Of a stretch of 64,000 bases of DNA, positions 23,811-35,831 are shown piece by piece (the first letter of the stretch is position 1; every line of letters starts with the position of its first letter). The DNA is taken from contig OX393579.1 of assembly GCA_947652605.1 (NCBI GenBank), positions 21,969,674-22,033,673 on the forward strand, read 5' to 3'. Source of the stretch: Elmis aenea (Eukaryota; Arthropoda; Insecta; Coleoptera; Elmidae). The translations under genes and the position numbers were made by a program. Below the pieces are notes generated by a model. That model was given only the letters and a program-made list of their open reading frames with translations, searched no databases and was not told the DNA's origin.

Positions 23811-24612
23811 CAGGGGCGGATCTAAATTTTTCGGGGCATAGGGCTTATTAAAGTCCAATGGGGCCTCATTTTTGTTATATTAAGAATCTAGAAATTGGGG
23901 TTTAAAATTAATTTTTAATTTTTAATCAGGGGTTTGGAGCAGTCCAATTTTTTAGTTGCTCCGCTCCAGCTCCGCTCCGGCATCAAGATGCCTGCTCCAG
24001 CTCCGCTCCCGCTCTGCTCCGCGCTCCAAATATGAATAAAATAAGTATTTTCATTTAAAAATTTGTTTTTTTAAACAAAGCTAAAATTTTATGAGATATG
24101 TGGAAATGGACCAAAAATTAAAATATTTGACCCTAAGAAACAAGTGGAGTTAAATAAATGCACAAATTATTGATCTTCAAAAATTAGAAAAAGAAAAAAA
24201 AGTTCTTTAAAATTTTTCAAAATTCAAATACAAAATAATGAAAATTAATATTCAGAAAAGTTACATTATAATAATTTTACTTCAAAAAATCAAATTTAGT
24301 TTATGTATAATTTTATTAAATACTATACCCATGAGCATAATTCATAAAAAAAAAAATTGTAGTTTATAATAGTAAAGTGGAGCAGTGGAGCAATTAAAAT
24401 TATTTGCTTCGGGCTCCGGGCAAAAACCCATTGCTCCACTGCTCCGCGCTCCGCTCAAAACCCCTGTTTTTAATAACATCAAAATCAGAGTTGAAGAATA
24501 TTTATTTATGAAATGGTGTTGAATGACAAACATTATATCTAATATAAAAAATTTATGACACTTGGGGGCCCAGGTCTTAAGCCCTATTTGTCCCTATGTA
24601 GATCCGCCCCCG
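23811..24612. mobile_element. hAT-like element (CAGGGGCGGATCTA), host of GGAGC copy 4
   Basis: CAGGGGCGGATCTA at 23811 is mirrored as TAGATCCGCCCCCG ending 24612. The flanks are TGTTTATG and GGTTTATG (7 of 8 identical). Just inside, GGGGCATAGGGCTTATTAA faces CTTAAGCCCTATTTGTCCCTA-like sequence. With the inner element and its duplication removed, about 254 bp of host remains. Confidence 0.82.
23927..24466 (-). mobile_element. GGAGC-repeat hAT-type element, copy 4 (reversed); TSD TTTTTAAT
   Basis: TTTTTAAT is duplicated exactly (23919-23926, 24467-24474). The termini are CAGGGGTTTGGAGC and GCTCAAAACCCCTG. At 540 bp it is about 110 bp longer than copies 1-3 because its AT-rich centre is expanded (about 24200-24350). 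It is nested inside 23811-24612, so it is the younger insertion. Confidence 0.92.
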
Positions 24613-24719
24613 GGTTTATGTAAGAAAAAACAAGGTTCATGATGGTCTAAAATAGACGATAATTTGACACAAAATCTAGTTAGAGCAACAACTACAGAAT
24701 AAAAGAGCAAAAGAGCAAA

Positions 24720-24887
24720 AAATAGAAAATCAATATTTTTATTACAACTTTTAATTTAAGAGAACCATGGCAATTTTCTCCTTAGATATTTATTTAGCAC
24801 GAAATTTAGCCAATTTAAGCGGCTTCGTAGTTTTAAGGAAATGCGATATCCCCATCTGTAGACTCAAATTTTGGACACCTTGTGTAA
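24720..24887. repeat. Truncated mariner-type MITE end
   Basis: GATATCCCCATCTG then CTCAAATTTTGGACACCTTGT parallels 36600-36781 base by base with moderate divergence. It is the right part of that family; the left part is missing. Confidence 0.55.
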
Positions 24888-24893
24888 GGTATT

Positions 24894-25060
24894 ATGGTCA
24901 GCGTCAAGTCTTATAGCGAGCGGTGGCGGTGAAGGAGCCCCAAAGGGGCTCCGGAATCGCTAGTATACCAATACAACTAAGTAAGTAGGTAGGTGTGTTC
25001 AATTCCTATTGTGTTTAGTGCGCACCCCCACCGCTCGCTATTAGACTTGACGCTGGCTAT
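24894..25060. mobile_element. ~165-bp MITE with GTCAGCGTCAAGTCT termini
   Basis: ATGGTCAGCGTCAAGTCT and, inverted, ATAGCCAGCGTCAAGTCT open the two ends. AGCGAGCGGTGG follows on both sides, giving TIRs of about 33 bp. Next to the left arm is a perfect 18-bp hairpin, GGAGCCCC...GGGGCTCC (24936-24954). Non-coding. Confidence 0.78.
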
Positions 25061-25344
25061 ACTCTTAACTATGAATCAATTACCATATCGACTTGAACAT
25101 GATCTTGAAAATTGACTATTAAAAATACTTGTGGGGAAAAATTTAATATCTACTGCCTGTTTTTACTATACCACAATATATAGTAATACAATAAATAATC
25201 GCAAAACCCTAAAAAGAAACATTGTACAACAATAGTATAATCTAACCTAACAGTTTTAAAAAAATACCACCGATCACCGTTCAATATGCATCAATATTTC
25301 AATTTTTTTTGCCTCTGCACATTCTCTCCTTCCATTCGATGTTA

Positions 25345-25968
25345 TACAGGGTGTGTAAAAATTGGCGGAAGCGCTACACGTGACGATGTTCTTCGTAAAA
25401 TTCTAAGTCGAAAATCTTAATACAAAAATGTTGTACCATGCTTCCTATGGCTTCAAGAACCATTTAAAGAAAAAAAAAATTGGCAACATTGCATACATTG
25501 ATTTGCGTTTGGACATTTTTTTATCAGCAATTTTTACTTAGGTATTTACAATTTTTGTTCGAACTGAAAGCCTTCGTAAACATAGCTGCAAACTTTTGGG
25601 TATCGTAAAACACAAACTAGAAATAATTACGAGAAAAACAGAGATGACAGCTAATGACAATGTTGCCATATGTATTATTTTCATTCAGATCGGTGATTAA
25701 CATATTTTCAACACCAATTTTTGAAAGGAAGAACACAATATCTAGGAAAAAATACTATTCGAAATTTATTTTTATTCCAAATTGCAGCTTTTTCATTTGC
25801 AAGTATTTAATAATAACATTTATTAAAGGACTAAATGTCAAAACTTTGAGGACCTCTTGCAGACACAGCAAGCATGGTACAACATTTTCGTATTAAGATT
25901 TTCGACTTACAATTTTACGAAGAACATCGCCACGTGAAGCGCTTCCGCCAATTTTTACACACCCTGTA
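25345..25968. mobile_element. Mariner-type MITE with ~110-bp TIRs, TACAGGGTGTGT termini
   Basis: TACAGGGTGTGTAAAAATTG at the left is repeated inverted at the right. The match continues almost unbroken through GGCGGAAGCGCT, CGATGTTCTTCGTAAAATT and ATGTTGTACCATGCTT (about 110 bases). TA lies outside both ends. The two plus-strand frames (25654-25896, 25874-26098) show no transposase motif. The low arm divergence suggests a relatively young copy. Confidence 0.9.
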
Positions 25969-25988
25969 TAAAGTTTTATTGGTTATTT

Positions 25989-26345
25989 TATATAAGCAAA
26001 CTAGCGTAGTGACCCGGCTTCGCTCGGTGAATTTTTTTATCAATCTCAGACTACTCGCGCTTCGCGCTCGCGCCTGGTGGACGTTTTTGAACTTTTGAGA
26101 ATTTTGGATCTTTTGAAAAATTTTGTATCTATTGAGAATTTTGAAACTTTTGTGATATTTGGATCTTTTGGAAATTTTGGTTCTTTTGGGAATTTTTGGA
26201 ACTTTTGGGAATTCTCATATAGCCTATGTTCTTTCCATGGTCCTATAGATTGTCTGTGCCAAATTTGGTCAGGATCGGATGAGTGGTATAGGAATGCATA
26301 AAGGACAAACATACATACATACATTCATTTTTATATATAAGCAAA
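25989..26345 (+). mobile_element. Retroposed repeat ending in CATA microsatellite; TSD TATATAAGCAAA
   Basis: TATATAAGCAAA is present at both edges (25989-26000 and 26334-26345), a 12-bp duplication as left by LINE-driven insertion. The body starts CTAGCGTAGTGACCCGGCTT, has a run of GAAATTTTGG/TTTTGGGAAT units (26095-26215), and ends with TTTGGTCAGGATCGGATGAG and an ACATACATACAT tail. Such ends are common in insect non-LTR or SINE-like repeats. The exact family is not identified. Confidence 0.7.
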
Positions 26346-27394
26346 TGAAATAATCGAGATGCTTGGTAAATTAAGATAAAATGTAAGTTTTTTTCCTAAA
26401 TCATCCGAATTATGTAAGGATATAACATGTAACCCTTATTAGTTATTACAGAGAGATAAATATGGATTTTTATACTATAGGTAATTTAGATTACAAAGAA
26501 TGTGTTAAAAAAAGACTTTTTTAAGATAAAATAACCCAGTATTTATAAAAAGTAGTAGAAATATTATTTACATTTATTTACCATTAAAACAAATCAGTTT
26601 TTATTTTTACTCTCAGATATTTTCGAAGAACCCTCCACTCAACCTCCAAAACGCGTTCTGTGAACAATAAAATAATCTAAACAGCCATAAGCAAAGAAAG
26701 TTGGGCAAAGTAATAACAAAACATATTAGCGTAATAAAAGAAAACGCAGAGGAAATTTTTTCAAGATTACATATTCTTAAGGTTGAAAAGATGATTACTA
26801 AACTTACAAAAACAAAATGCAAACAGTGGTGCTGCTACAGCCACACAATGTATTATTCATATTATTTTGTTGTCTCCAATCCCCGTGTATTCATTTTGAA
26901 ATAACGCAAGGGTTGCATTTCCACATGTTACAAGTGAATATAAACTCGCTTAAAATATCTTGTTTTATTCAGGTGTAATGCTAATGAATTGTTTGCGGTT
27001 GAACGCTCGTTAAATATTGGTGTAAGAAACCTGCAGAATATTTAAAAGATAATAGAACGCAGTAAGAGCTTATATAACAGCATATCATGCGTCTGAAATA
27101 TTTCTTTACGCGCCACTACACCCAGCTGTCACATTCATATCTAATAATGAGAAAATACCAATAATAGAAATACTCCCGTTATTTTGCGATTGACGTATTT
27201 TCACGACTATCTGTTAAAAACAGACGAATATGATCCAAGTATTGAATATATTTATTACGTACAATGTGAATTACATATTTGGAAATAATGCATATTCACC
27301 AGATATTATCATAATTAACAAGTTTCTGATGAGTATAAAGTTAACGGATTTATTTTAGAAAACACTCATTAATACGCATAATACTCTACAAACA
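26346..27394. other. No gene recognised
   Basis: AT-rich. A TTTTATTCAG|GTGTAA site (about 26971) is a weak splice-like match only. Confidence 0.5.
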
Positions 27395-28930
27395 GATTTT
27401 TGATATCTTTTTTAATTTTCGAAATATAGCCAAAAACCGATTTATGGCACTTTTCAAAAATGTTAAATATCTCGCTTAAACGAAAAGATAAAAAACTTTA
27501 TTTAAAAACATTTTTGGCATGGTTTTTTATCCTTAATAGCGATGTTCATTTTTTTTAACTCATCTGAATATCGATATATTACACCTAACTTTCTTATTTT
27601 AAATGGCAACCATAAGCAAATTATATATTTTTGAAAAGCGCAAAAAGTTAAGCTGGATCCACACCAATAAAAATTTGCGTTGTGCGTTATATTTGACACA
27701 AATTTGTTCGTGTGCGTCGAAATTTTTGTTGGTGTGGACTGTGCGCCGCATAGAAATGCACGCAAATAATTTCGTGACGAACAACGCACGCTATCCATCG
27801 TGCTGTCGGTTTTTAGCCAACTTCAAAGAGATTTGCGCCGCACAGTCTTGTCAATGTGGACTTGATTCTGAGTGCATTGTTCTGCATAAACAAACGTGCA
27901 CAAATGGTTCGGCCGTTCAACGCACAAGATAACTATTTACGTGGTAAAATACTTAACCAGATTTAAATTTGCGCCGCAAATGGTTGTGTTGAATTTGAAA
28001 TACAAAATAAAACATAAATTTTTATTGATGTGGATTTAGCTTAAGCTTTCGATTTGTGAAAGCCAACTATAGTTGCCATTTAAAATAAGAAAGTTAGGTG
28101 TAACATATCGCTACTTATATGAGTGAAAAAAAAATTAAACATCGCTATCTTATTTAGGACAAAAAAACCAAGCAAAAAATGTCTTTAAAATATTTTTTTC
28201 GTTTAAGCGAGATATTTAACATTTTTTAAAAATTGCTCAACTTTCGAAATATAGCCAAACACCATTTTTGGCAATTTTCAAAAATGTTGAATATCTCGCT
28301 TAAGCGAAAAGATAGAAAAAAACTTTAAAGACATTTTTTGTCTTTAATAAAATACCAACCGATGTTCAACTTTTTTTTACTTTCACAAATAATACTGATA
28401 TATTATACCTAACTTTCTTATTTCAAATAGCAACCATAGTTGGCTTAGACATTAATCGAAAGCTTACTTTTTACGCTTTTCAAAAATATATAATTTTCTT
28501 ATGGACGCCATTTAAAATAAGAAAGTTATTGTAATATATTGCATGGTTCTTTATCCTTAATAAGATAGCGATGTTCATTTTTTTAACTCATCTAAATATC
28601 GATATATTACACCTAACTTTCTTCTTTTAAATAGCAACCATAAGCAAATTATATATTTTTGAAAAGCGCAAAAAGTACACTCTCGATTTATGTCAAAGCC
28701 AACTATAGTTGCCATTTAAAATAAGAAAGTTAGGTGTAATATATCGCTACTTATATGAGTAACAAAAAATTGAACATCGCCATCTTATTAAGGACAAAAA
28801 ATCATGCTAAAAATGTTATTAAAGTTTTTCTTTTTGTTTAAGCGAGATATTTAACATTTTTGAAATGTTCCAAAAATCTGTTTTTTACTATATTTCGAAA
28901 ATTAAAAAAGATATCAAAAATCTGTTTACG
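27395..28930. repeat. Serial foldback array (three head-to-head units)
   Basis: The same arm recurs in alternating orientation: forward 27395-27647, reverse 28045-28230, forward 28240-28490, reverse fragment 28508-28545, forward 28546-28680, reverse 28690-28930. Markers are AATATCTCGCTTAA, the hexamer-rich ACACCTAACTTTCTTATTTT, and TTTTTGAAAAGCGCAAAAAG, each seen inverted as well. The first unit is interrupted by the insert at 27652-28040. The outer ends (GATATCTTTTTTAATTTTCG, inverted near 28900) enclose the whole array. No gene is seen. Confidence 0.82.
27652..28040. mobile_element. TTAA-flanked MITE nested in the foldback array
   Basis: TTAA stands on both sides (27648-27651, 28041-28044). 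The termini are GCTGGATCCACACCAATAAA and, inverted, GCTAAATCCACATCAATAAA. Uninterrupted relatives of the site at 28455-28475 read AAAAAGTAAGCTTTCG when reversed, confirming an insertion. The interior is GC-richer and repeats GTGTGGACTGTGCG-like words. The frames 27502-27932 cross it and are not genes. The target suggests the piggyBac superfamily, although the termini are not the usual CCC type. Confidence 0.75.
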
Positions 28931-29043
28931 GCAATGAGTTCCTCTCAAAAAAAGAAATCGAGACTACGTACTTAGTTTTTTTTTCTATCTCTGATAATAA
29001 CCGAGATATCCTGTATGGGCATCGAAAATAGGCCACCCTGTAC
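28931..29043. repeat. Mariner-type MITE end (GGCCACCCTGTA)
   Basis: It contains AACCGAGATATCCTGTATGG, then ATCGAAAATAGGCCACCCTG and TA. It is similar in layout to the other CACCCTGTA ends. Its partner may be the left side of the foldback array, but no TACAGGGTGG is visible there. Confidence 0.5.
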
Positions 29044-29216
29044 ATACTATTACATAAATAAAAATTTTAAACTAAATTTTATTAATTGTCCTTTATTGCA
29101 AGATCATCTAAGAGTTACATAACCTGACCGAACCTAATCTAGCCTAACCTGACCCACCGTCTTGATAATTTTCCAGCACAAAGATATACATAGTTATAAA
29201 TTTATTACTTTTTATT

Positions 29217-29302
29217 TCGGAATGTTGGTTTGTCGGGATGTTGAACTGTCGGGAAGTTAGTCTATCGGAAAGTTTGTCGTCGGGAAGTTGGCTGTCGAGA
29301 TT
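29217..29302. repeat. Minisatellite of TGTCGGGAAGTTGG-type units
   Basis: Five diverged units of about 16-17 bp (TCGGAATGTTGGTTTG, TCGGGATGTTGAACTG, TCGGGAAGTTAGTCTA, and so on). The minus frame 29144-29350 is a by-product. Confidence 0.6.
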
Positions 29303-29439
29303 TGGTTCAGCACCCTTTGAAAATTCATGAGGATGCTGATAAATGCGCATTAACTAAACCTTTTTATTTAATTTAGTCCATTGCATATTGTTTTAAAGCT
29401 ATTTACAATACAGCGATGAATTAAAAGTTGTGTTCTAGT

Positions 29440-30130
29440 CGTAATCAAATGGCAAAATCCGTCGTTATATCGATTGCCTAGCCAATTGACTGAATGCGAA
29501 AATTTTGTCAAATGGATACGAACTTGACTGATTATCTACTTAAATATTTTAGTCATGTAGTTAAACACTTTGGTGCGACCAGCCGTTTAATAATAAGACT
29601 GAATACATACAGTCATTTAGTAAAATGTAAAATAGATCATTCAATTTTAATTATCCCTCGGTTGGTAATTTATCGCTTTAGCGTGCCCTACAAATAGACC
29701 AAGTTTTAGACATTGTCTCCGGAAACGCTTCTATTATAACAATTGCCACTCTGTTTTATACAGCTTTATAAAAAAAAATACTCTAACTAATCTTAGCCCT
29801 ACTTGTTGTCCTAAATAGAGTACCAATAAAGATGTGTGCGGTGATGATGACTAAAACAACCTAACCTATTGATAATAAACGCTAGCATGATAAAACTAAA
29901 ACGCCCGATTATTTGAAATATGTAATATTTACTTGACCAATATTTTGCTTGGTGCCTGGATACTCATTTATATTATCAAACGCTGGCAGTAGGTACTTCC
30001 GTATTTGACTCAATGAGTAAAATATTCAGGCAGATAGTCAAATAGGTTTGTATCCGTTTGAAAAAAATTTCACATTAGGCAAATAACTGGACATTGGACC
30101 AAACGACGGAGTTTACTATTTGACTTCCTA
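29440..30130. repeat. Diverged inverted-repeat element (CCGTCGTT ends)
   Basis: CAAATGGCAAAATCCGTCGTT (about 29447) is mirrored by AACGACGGAGTTTACTATTT (about 30101). The interior carries recurring GTCATTTAGTAAA / TTGACTGATTA words in both orientations. It is probably an old foldback element; the ends are approximate. Confidence 0.45.
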
Positions 30131-32750
30131 ATTTACACATTATACCGTATTCGACAGCATTTGAAGGGTACATGGAAAAAAGAGGTATTTTAAATTCTCA
30201 GCGAATTTGAGATATCTATGCTAACTAGTAACAAAAAATATGTATTACAATGCGCAATTCTGCAAGCTAAAGAAAGCTTTTAGTCATAAAATAACAATTA
30301 TTTTGAGATATCCTTACTACATTTAAATTTAATTTATCATTAGGTATTTTAATATAACTCTATTTTTGACATTTTTTTAATATTTTGGTGAGAATCTGGC
30401 AAACTTCAGCATTTTTAGAATAATTATTGAAAAGTAATTTGAATCTTTTTTTGCAGTGTAGCCCAAAGTACTAATAAACTCTTTTCCCAGATAAGAATTT
30501 CTAGCATGAGTATATCGTTTATTATAAGAAATACGATTTTTGTTGTTTATTTAAATAGATATGACAAGTGATATATCATTAGAAAAAGGAGAAAAAAACA
30601 CATTTTTCCATTCCAAAGCCAACTTGACGGTCCATAAGAAAAAATGAAGTTAGGGGTAATATCTCAAAAATTGAAAGTGATAAAAAATCTAAAAAAAAAT
30701 AGTTAAATTCTAGTACATAAAAAGTACCTTAAGAAAACACGAATAAAAATCATCTGATGATTAAACGAATAACGTAAAGAGAAAAATGAAATTCAACATT
30801 TTCGTATTTTTTGCTATCACTTCTAAAGTACGATGAATTTTTTACTTTTAAAAATAGAGTGTAGCTACTTTCATCCTTGGGAATAATTATCTATGTTCAG
30901 CAAACCCTTATCTCTGAAAATAAGCGGGATCCCCATGCTAAAAATGTTATCGCAACTTTTTATTTTGTCGTTTTGAAACACTAAAATTGGTTTTCTGTAA
31001 AATATTAAATTGATTACATAGATCCCTTCCCGACACCCTTTATGTGTAAAAATTCAAAACACGGGCGTATATTTTAATTCGGGTTTAAATGACATTTGTT
31101 GATTAAGATATTTTTGTTTTCCACGGCAAGATTGAAAATTTTGTGAAACCTAACCTATTTTAGTTAAACTTTTATTTTTTATTTCTTATTAGTTTAGCAC
31201 TAAAATTATTTTATGATTACATCATTGGATTCATAAAAAAATGTCTACCAGATTTAGAAAAAAAAATAGATGGTGCCATTTGGAGAAAAAAAAATTTGTC
31301 TATCGTTTGACATTTAAGTTGAACTTGAAATGCAATTCAGTTCATAGTATTTGAGGAGTCATTTCATTTACTTTTTTGTTCATCAAAATCGGACGACAAA
31401 CAACGGAGTTAGTTACAGCTTGTGGCGTTTTTTGTGTGACACCCTGTATGCAGCACTCTTCTGTTTTTTACGTTGAATCTTGCTGTCCCGTATTGTACCT
31501 ACTTGTCGAGACAGCCTCACGTCCCGTATTTTAATGAAAAGATTCAATTTTAAATATTATTTTAAGCAATTATTAATTTTAATATTATTTTCCATTTTTT
31601 TTTCTTTACTACTCATGGTTGTAGAATTTTTATAAAAGCTCGTGAATTGGTTAAACTCACTTAATAATATTTACTAGATTATTTGGTAATAACGCACGAT
31701 TTTCGGATAGCACACATATTTTTCATTCATTAAATACTCTTTATCATACACAATTAGGTACTGCATTTTATCTTATCATGCTTATAAAAAGAGTTAAAAC
31801 ATTTTTAAAACATCCTAAAAGGGCAATTAAGAAAAGTAAGTGGTAGCTCCGACCCATGTTAAAAGCTTGCATGGATGTAAAGTAATACAATCAGCTAAAA
31901 AAAGATTAATAATATTACCCAGAAAGAATTGTTATCATGCTGTTTTATTTTTTCTTATCAAGTGGAAACGGAAACCGCAACCTTGCCAGCAAAACCAAAT
32001 AAATTTACAAACCAAAATAACGCAAGGAAAGTCGTCGGCGCGACAATAAAAAGACCTTAAATTAATCGATTTATCGTAATAATTAAACAATAAATGTGAC
32101 TTGCTAATTACACATTATTGTATTTTACTGTACTTCCAAGGTTTTAAAACGGCGTTCCTCCTCGTTTCGATTCTCCATAACGACGGGTATATTCCAGACT
32201 TAAATAATTTCTGGTCACCAAGGTTAGCGATAATTCTTTTAACCAAATAATTGAAGATCGGCAAAAACAGAACTGTACCACGGTCAGCGTGGAAGGGCAA
32301 ATACGAATTATTTAATTAAAGAATAATTTATATACAATACAACGAAGGTTGCATGGATCACAGAAATTCGAGATCGATATCTCAACTTCTATTGTCATCA
32401 ACAAATGCTAGCGCGAATGATATGGTTACTTAGTCACTTAGTCACGGTAATTGCATTAATTATCAACTGACAGAAATATTAGTGAACAAGAGGCTTCACA
32501 GAAATGTTGCTGGCGTAATCCCAGGTGGCCGTTAATTGTGTATCCGTTTGTTTTGCAGACAGCAATTTTAAATTGGATTGCATAAGAACTATTTAACCTA
32601 CAAAAAATTTACAGAGTGCGTCCATGACTTATTACATAAATGTCTTTTACACGTATAAATATGAACAGAGATTTTTAGAAATTAAATTATTAAAATTCTT
32701 ATATTAAAACAAAATTCATCAATTCCATATCTTTTTCTGCGTCCGCCCAA
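30131..32750. other. No gene recognised; scattered MITE ends
   Basis: AT-rich. GACACCCTTTATG (about 31031) and GACACCCTGTATG (about 31440) are isolated mariner-type ends. The frames 31840-32049 and 32115-32300 have no motif. Confidence 0.5.
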
Positions 32751-33829
32751 AAAATCAGTTACTTCCGATCAATTTTTAGGCTGGAAAATACAACTTTACT
32801 GGCCTGCGCCTAGGCCGTAAAATAACTGATTGCCATGGTAATAACAACTCTTTACCGGCCTAAGTCGGAAAGTGGTTGCCATGGTAATGAGTTATTTTGT
32901 TGATTTGCTCTGTCAAACTAGCGTCATTATACCACCAAGCGAGTTTTCCCTGTAATTTCAGTTATCGTTTAATTATGGATGGTGACGATAGTGATTTTGG
33001 TGTCATTTGTAGACAAAGAAAAACTATTATACATAACATACCCGTGAAGTGTCTTAACTGGACTCGCATGCTTTCAGGACTCGCCTACGGCTCGTCCTAA
33101 AACTGCCTACTCCGTCCAGTAAAGTACCACTTTCTGGTCTTGTTACGTAAATAACTATTTTTCCGTTTAGAAAATCAGTTGCTTCCGATCAATTTTCAGG
33201 CTGGAAAAAGCATCTTTACTGGCCTAGGCCAGAAAGTGTTTGTTTGTCATGATAGTAACAACTCTGGTAGCTGGTTGCCATGGTGATGAGTTGTTTGTTG
33301 TTTTACGCTGTCAAACAAGCGTCGTTATACCACCAAGCGAGTTTTCACCTGTAGTTTGTTAAGTTATTGTTTAATTATGGATGGTGACGATGGTGATTTT
33401 GGTGGCAGTGGCGGACGCAGAAAAAATATTGAACATAACATAACCATAAAGTATCTATACTGGACTCGTATGCTTTCAGGACTCGCCTACGGCTCGTCCC
33501 AAAACTGCCTACTTGTCCAGTAACGTACCACTTTCCCGTCTTGTTACGTAAATAACTATTTTTCCATTTCGAAAATCAGTTGCATCCGATTAATTTTTAG
33601 ACTGGAAAAAGCATCTTTACTGGCCTAGGCCAAAAAGTATCTGTTTGCCATGATAATAACAACTCTGGTAGCTGGTTGCCATGGTGATGAGTTGTTTTGT
33701 TGATTTGCGCTGTCAAACAAGCGTCGTTATACCACCAAGCGAGTTTTCACCTGTAGTTTATTAAGTTATTGTTTAATTATGGATGGTGACGATGGCGATT
33801 TTGGCGGCAGTGGCGTACGCAGAAAAAAT
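32751..33829 (+). repeat. Tandem array of a ~402-bp unit (2.6 copies)
   Basis: AAAATCAGTTNCNTCCGAT recurs at 32751, 33171 and 33572, and ATGGATGGTGACGATNG at 32975, 33377 and 33779 (spacing 402 and 402). The first copy is about 18 bp longer elsewhere; the third stops at 33829. Each unit has TTTACTGGCC(T)(A)GGCC palindromes, TGGTTGCCATGGTAATGAG boxes and, in copies 1 and 2, a tail CACTTTC.GGTCTTGTTACG. The ATG begins a short frame (MDGDDSDFG or similar) that ends in TAA in copy 1. It also lies just downstream of a TTTCAG-like site. A further fragment of the unit lies at 51889-52005. Function unknown. Confidence 0.88.
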
Positions 33830-35831
33830 AAATTACCAATGTGGCCATATTTTCATTGTTATGGTTTTTTTTAGTAAATTTCTGTGTTGTGTGACTGCTG
33901 AACAACTTGCAAATTCTAAGATCTTTCCGTTTAATTTTTGGTAGGCATAGTTGAACTTTAAGAAAAATAGTACAGTTTATTCAATTGCAAACTAGCAACT
34001 TTTCATCGTAAAATATGTTTTTCTGTTGCAAAAAGCTTGTTTAAAGTTAACTGAGCCGTCTTCTCCATAGTAAAAACAATGATGTTACTTGGTTACCAAA
34101 AGTTAAGCTTTTACCCAACTCTCTGCACCAGCCATTACATATTTTTATGCAGCTCATAAAATCTCGATATTAATTTATTTAAGCTTAAATACAGTTCAGC
34201 AGTTAATTTTCGACCGTATTCAGCGTGCCATGATTTTTTAGGACAAAAAAGTAGTCACGTAGCTCTATAAATAACTTTCGTTTTCGTAAACCACACGTTA
34301 AATCTGTTTCATTTTTGAAAATACCAATGATAAGAAGTCGAAATCAAAATCGCCTGTATGTTTGTTTACACCTGACCCTGGTAAGCTACCTTTTTTAAAG
34401 TTTTTGTAGCCTAAGATGAAGTTTTGTACACAAGAAATATATTTTGCTGGTAACTTCCACTATGTTGCATCATAACCTCAATCAAAAAACAACACAACCT
34501 TATTTGACAAGTGCTGTTTACACTGACATTAAAAGTGTCTGATTTCCACGGCCACCTATGACGAAAATAGATCAAGAATGGCTTATAACAATTAACATGT
34601 ATTTCAAACTAAACTGAAAATGTGTACATGTGGTAAATATTTAAGGTTGAAATCGAGTTCTAGTAATTGACATATAACTGGTTTTCCATTTCTTTCGAAT
34701 ATTCACCTACTTTGAATTTACCATAAAATGCAAGAAGTACGCGAAGATCTTTAGGCTCGACTTGAAAATTGGCTAAAGTTTAATTTCCCTAAAACGTGTT
34801 TTTGCAAAATCTTTTATTACAAGTATATTAACTTTCGGCCTTAAAGAAATATTGCTGGATTATTGACGGTTTAGCGTTTTTCCCTTAACTGAAGATGCCA
34901 TGAAAAAACTTGTATCACCACTTTATTTGGGATTTGCAATTATCGTGATGCACAAAATACGATTTTTGTTGTAAACTGTAAACAATATCACACAAAATGT
35001 AAAATGTACATTTAAATTTGTTGTTTCTGTTAAGTTAACTATGCATATTTCAAAACAGGAATATCGCCAGTCTATTGTTTTACTTTTTGCTAATTCAATC
35101 GAAACTTTATCTCTTAAATAAACGGGCATTCCCATATTTTCCTAAATTAAGTTGCTAGCTGCTTACTATTTTGCAACGTGTATTAATCAAGATTATCGTT
35201 TATGCATACCTACATGTAGTATTCAACTCATTATAATATTATTCTATAAATATTCGTTTTTCATACGTAAACTCGCCGTTCATTTACAACGAGTCTGATT
35301 AAATAATAATTCATTTTTCATGTTTAAATTGTAATTGCATACACAATTAAGAAAAGCAATAATGCATGGCCGCTCATTTATAATATAATAGCCCCCTCTT
35401 AACGTTATCCGTGTTTTCCATAAAGTACTTCGCAAGCAGGCAATTAAATTTGCTTCCAAGTATTTCATGCGTCTTTCACTGAATGGTTGTTTAGCAGAAG
35501 ATTTCTTGTTATAAAGTTCATGCCTCAGGTGTATGTGAATATGAAGCTTTCAGCAAATTAATTTAACAGCAAATATACGAAGGCCGATGTCGTTATCTAC
35601 CAACAAAAGTAAATCTTGCTCCAAGCTTCGAGTTCCATTCATATTTTGTTATTATAGCTTAAAAAAAGTGGGTTTTTTTTTGTTATAAAGGTAAAAACGT
35701 ATTTATCGTTGCTTTAGATTTTAAATTTTTGTACCTGTGATAAACGCATAAAGTGTGATTAATTGGACTAGATCACAATTCATTGTATCCAATTTTACAG
35801 TAAAAGTATGTTCATTGTTTAAAATGGATTA
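33830..35831. other. No gene recognised
   Basis: AT-rich 2 kb. The minus frames 34923-35135 and 35280-35468 have no motif or splice support. Confidence 0.5.

Noticed and set aside
29110..29160. AACCTAACCTGACC words suggestive of telomeric TTAGG repeats
   Set aside because: Irregular and very short; similar isolated words occur at 17895, 29871, 31145 and 62190. Not a telomeric array.
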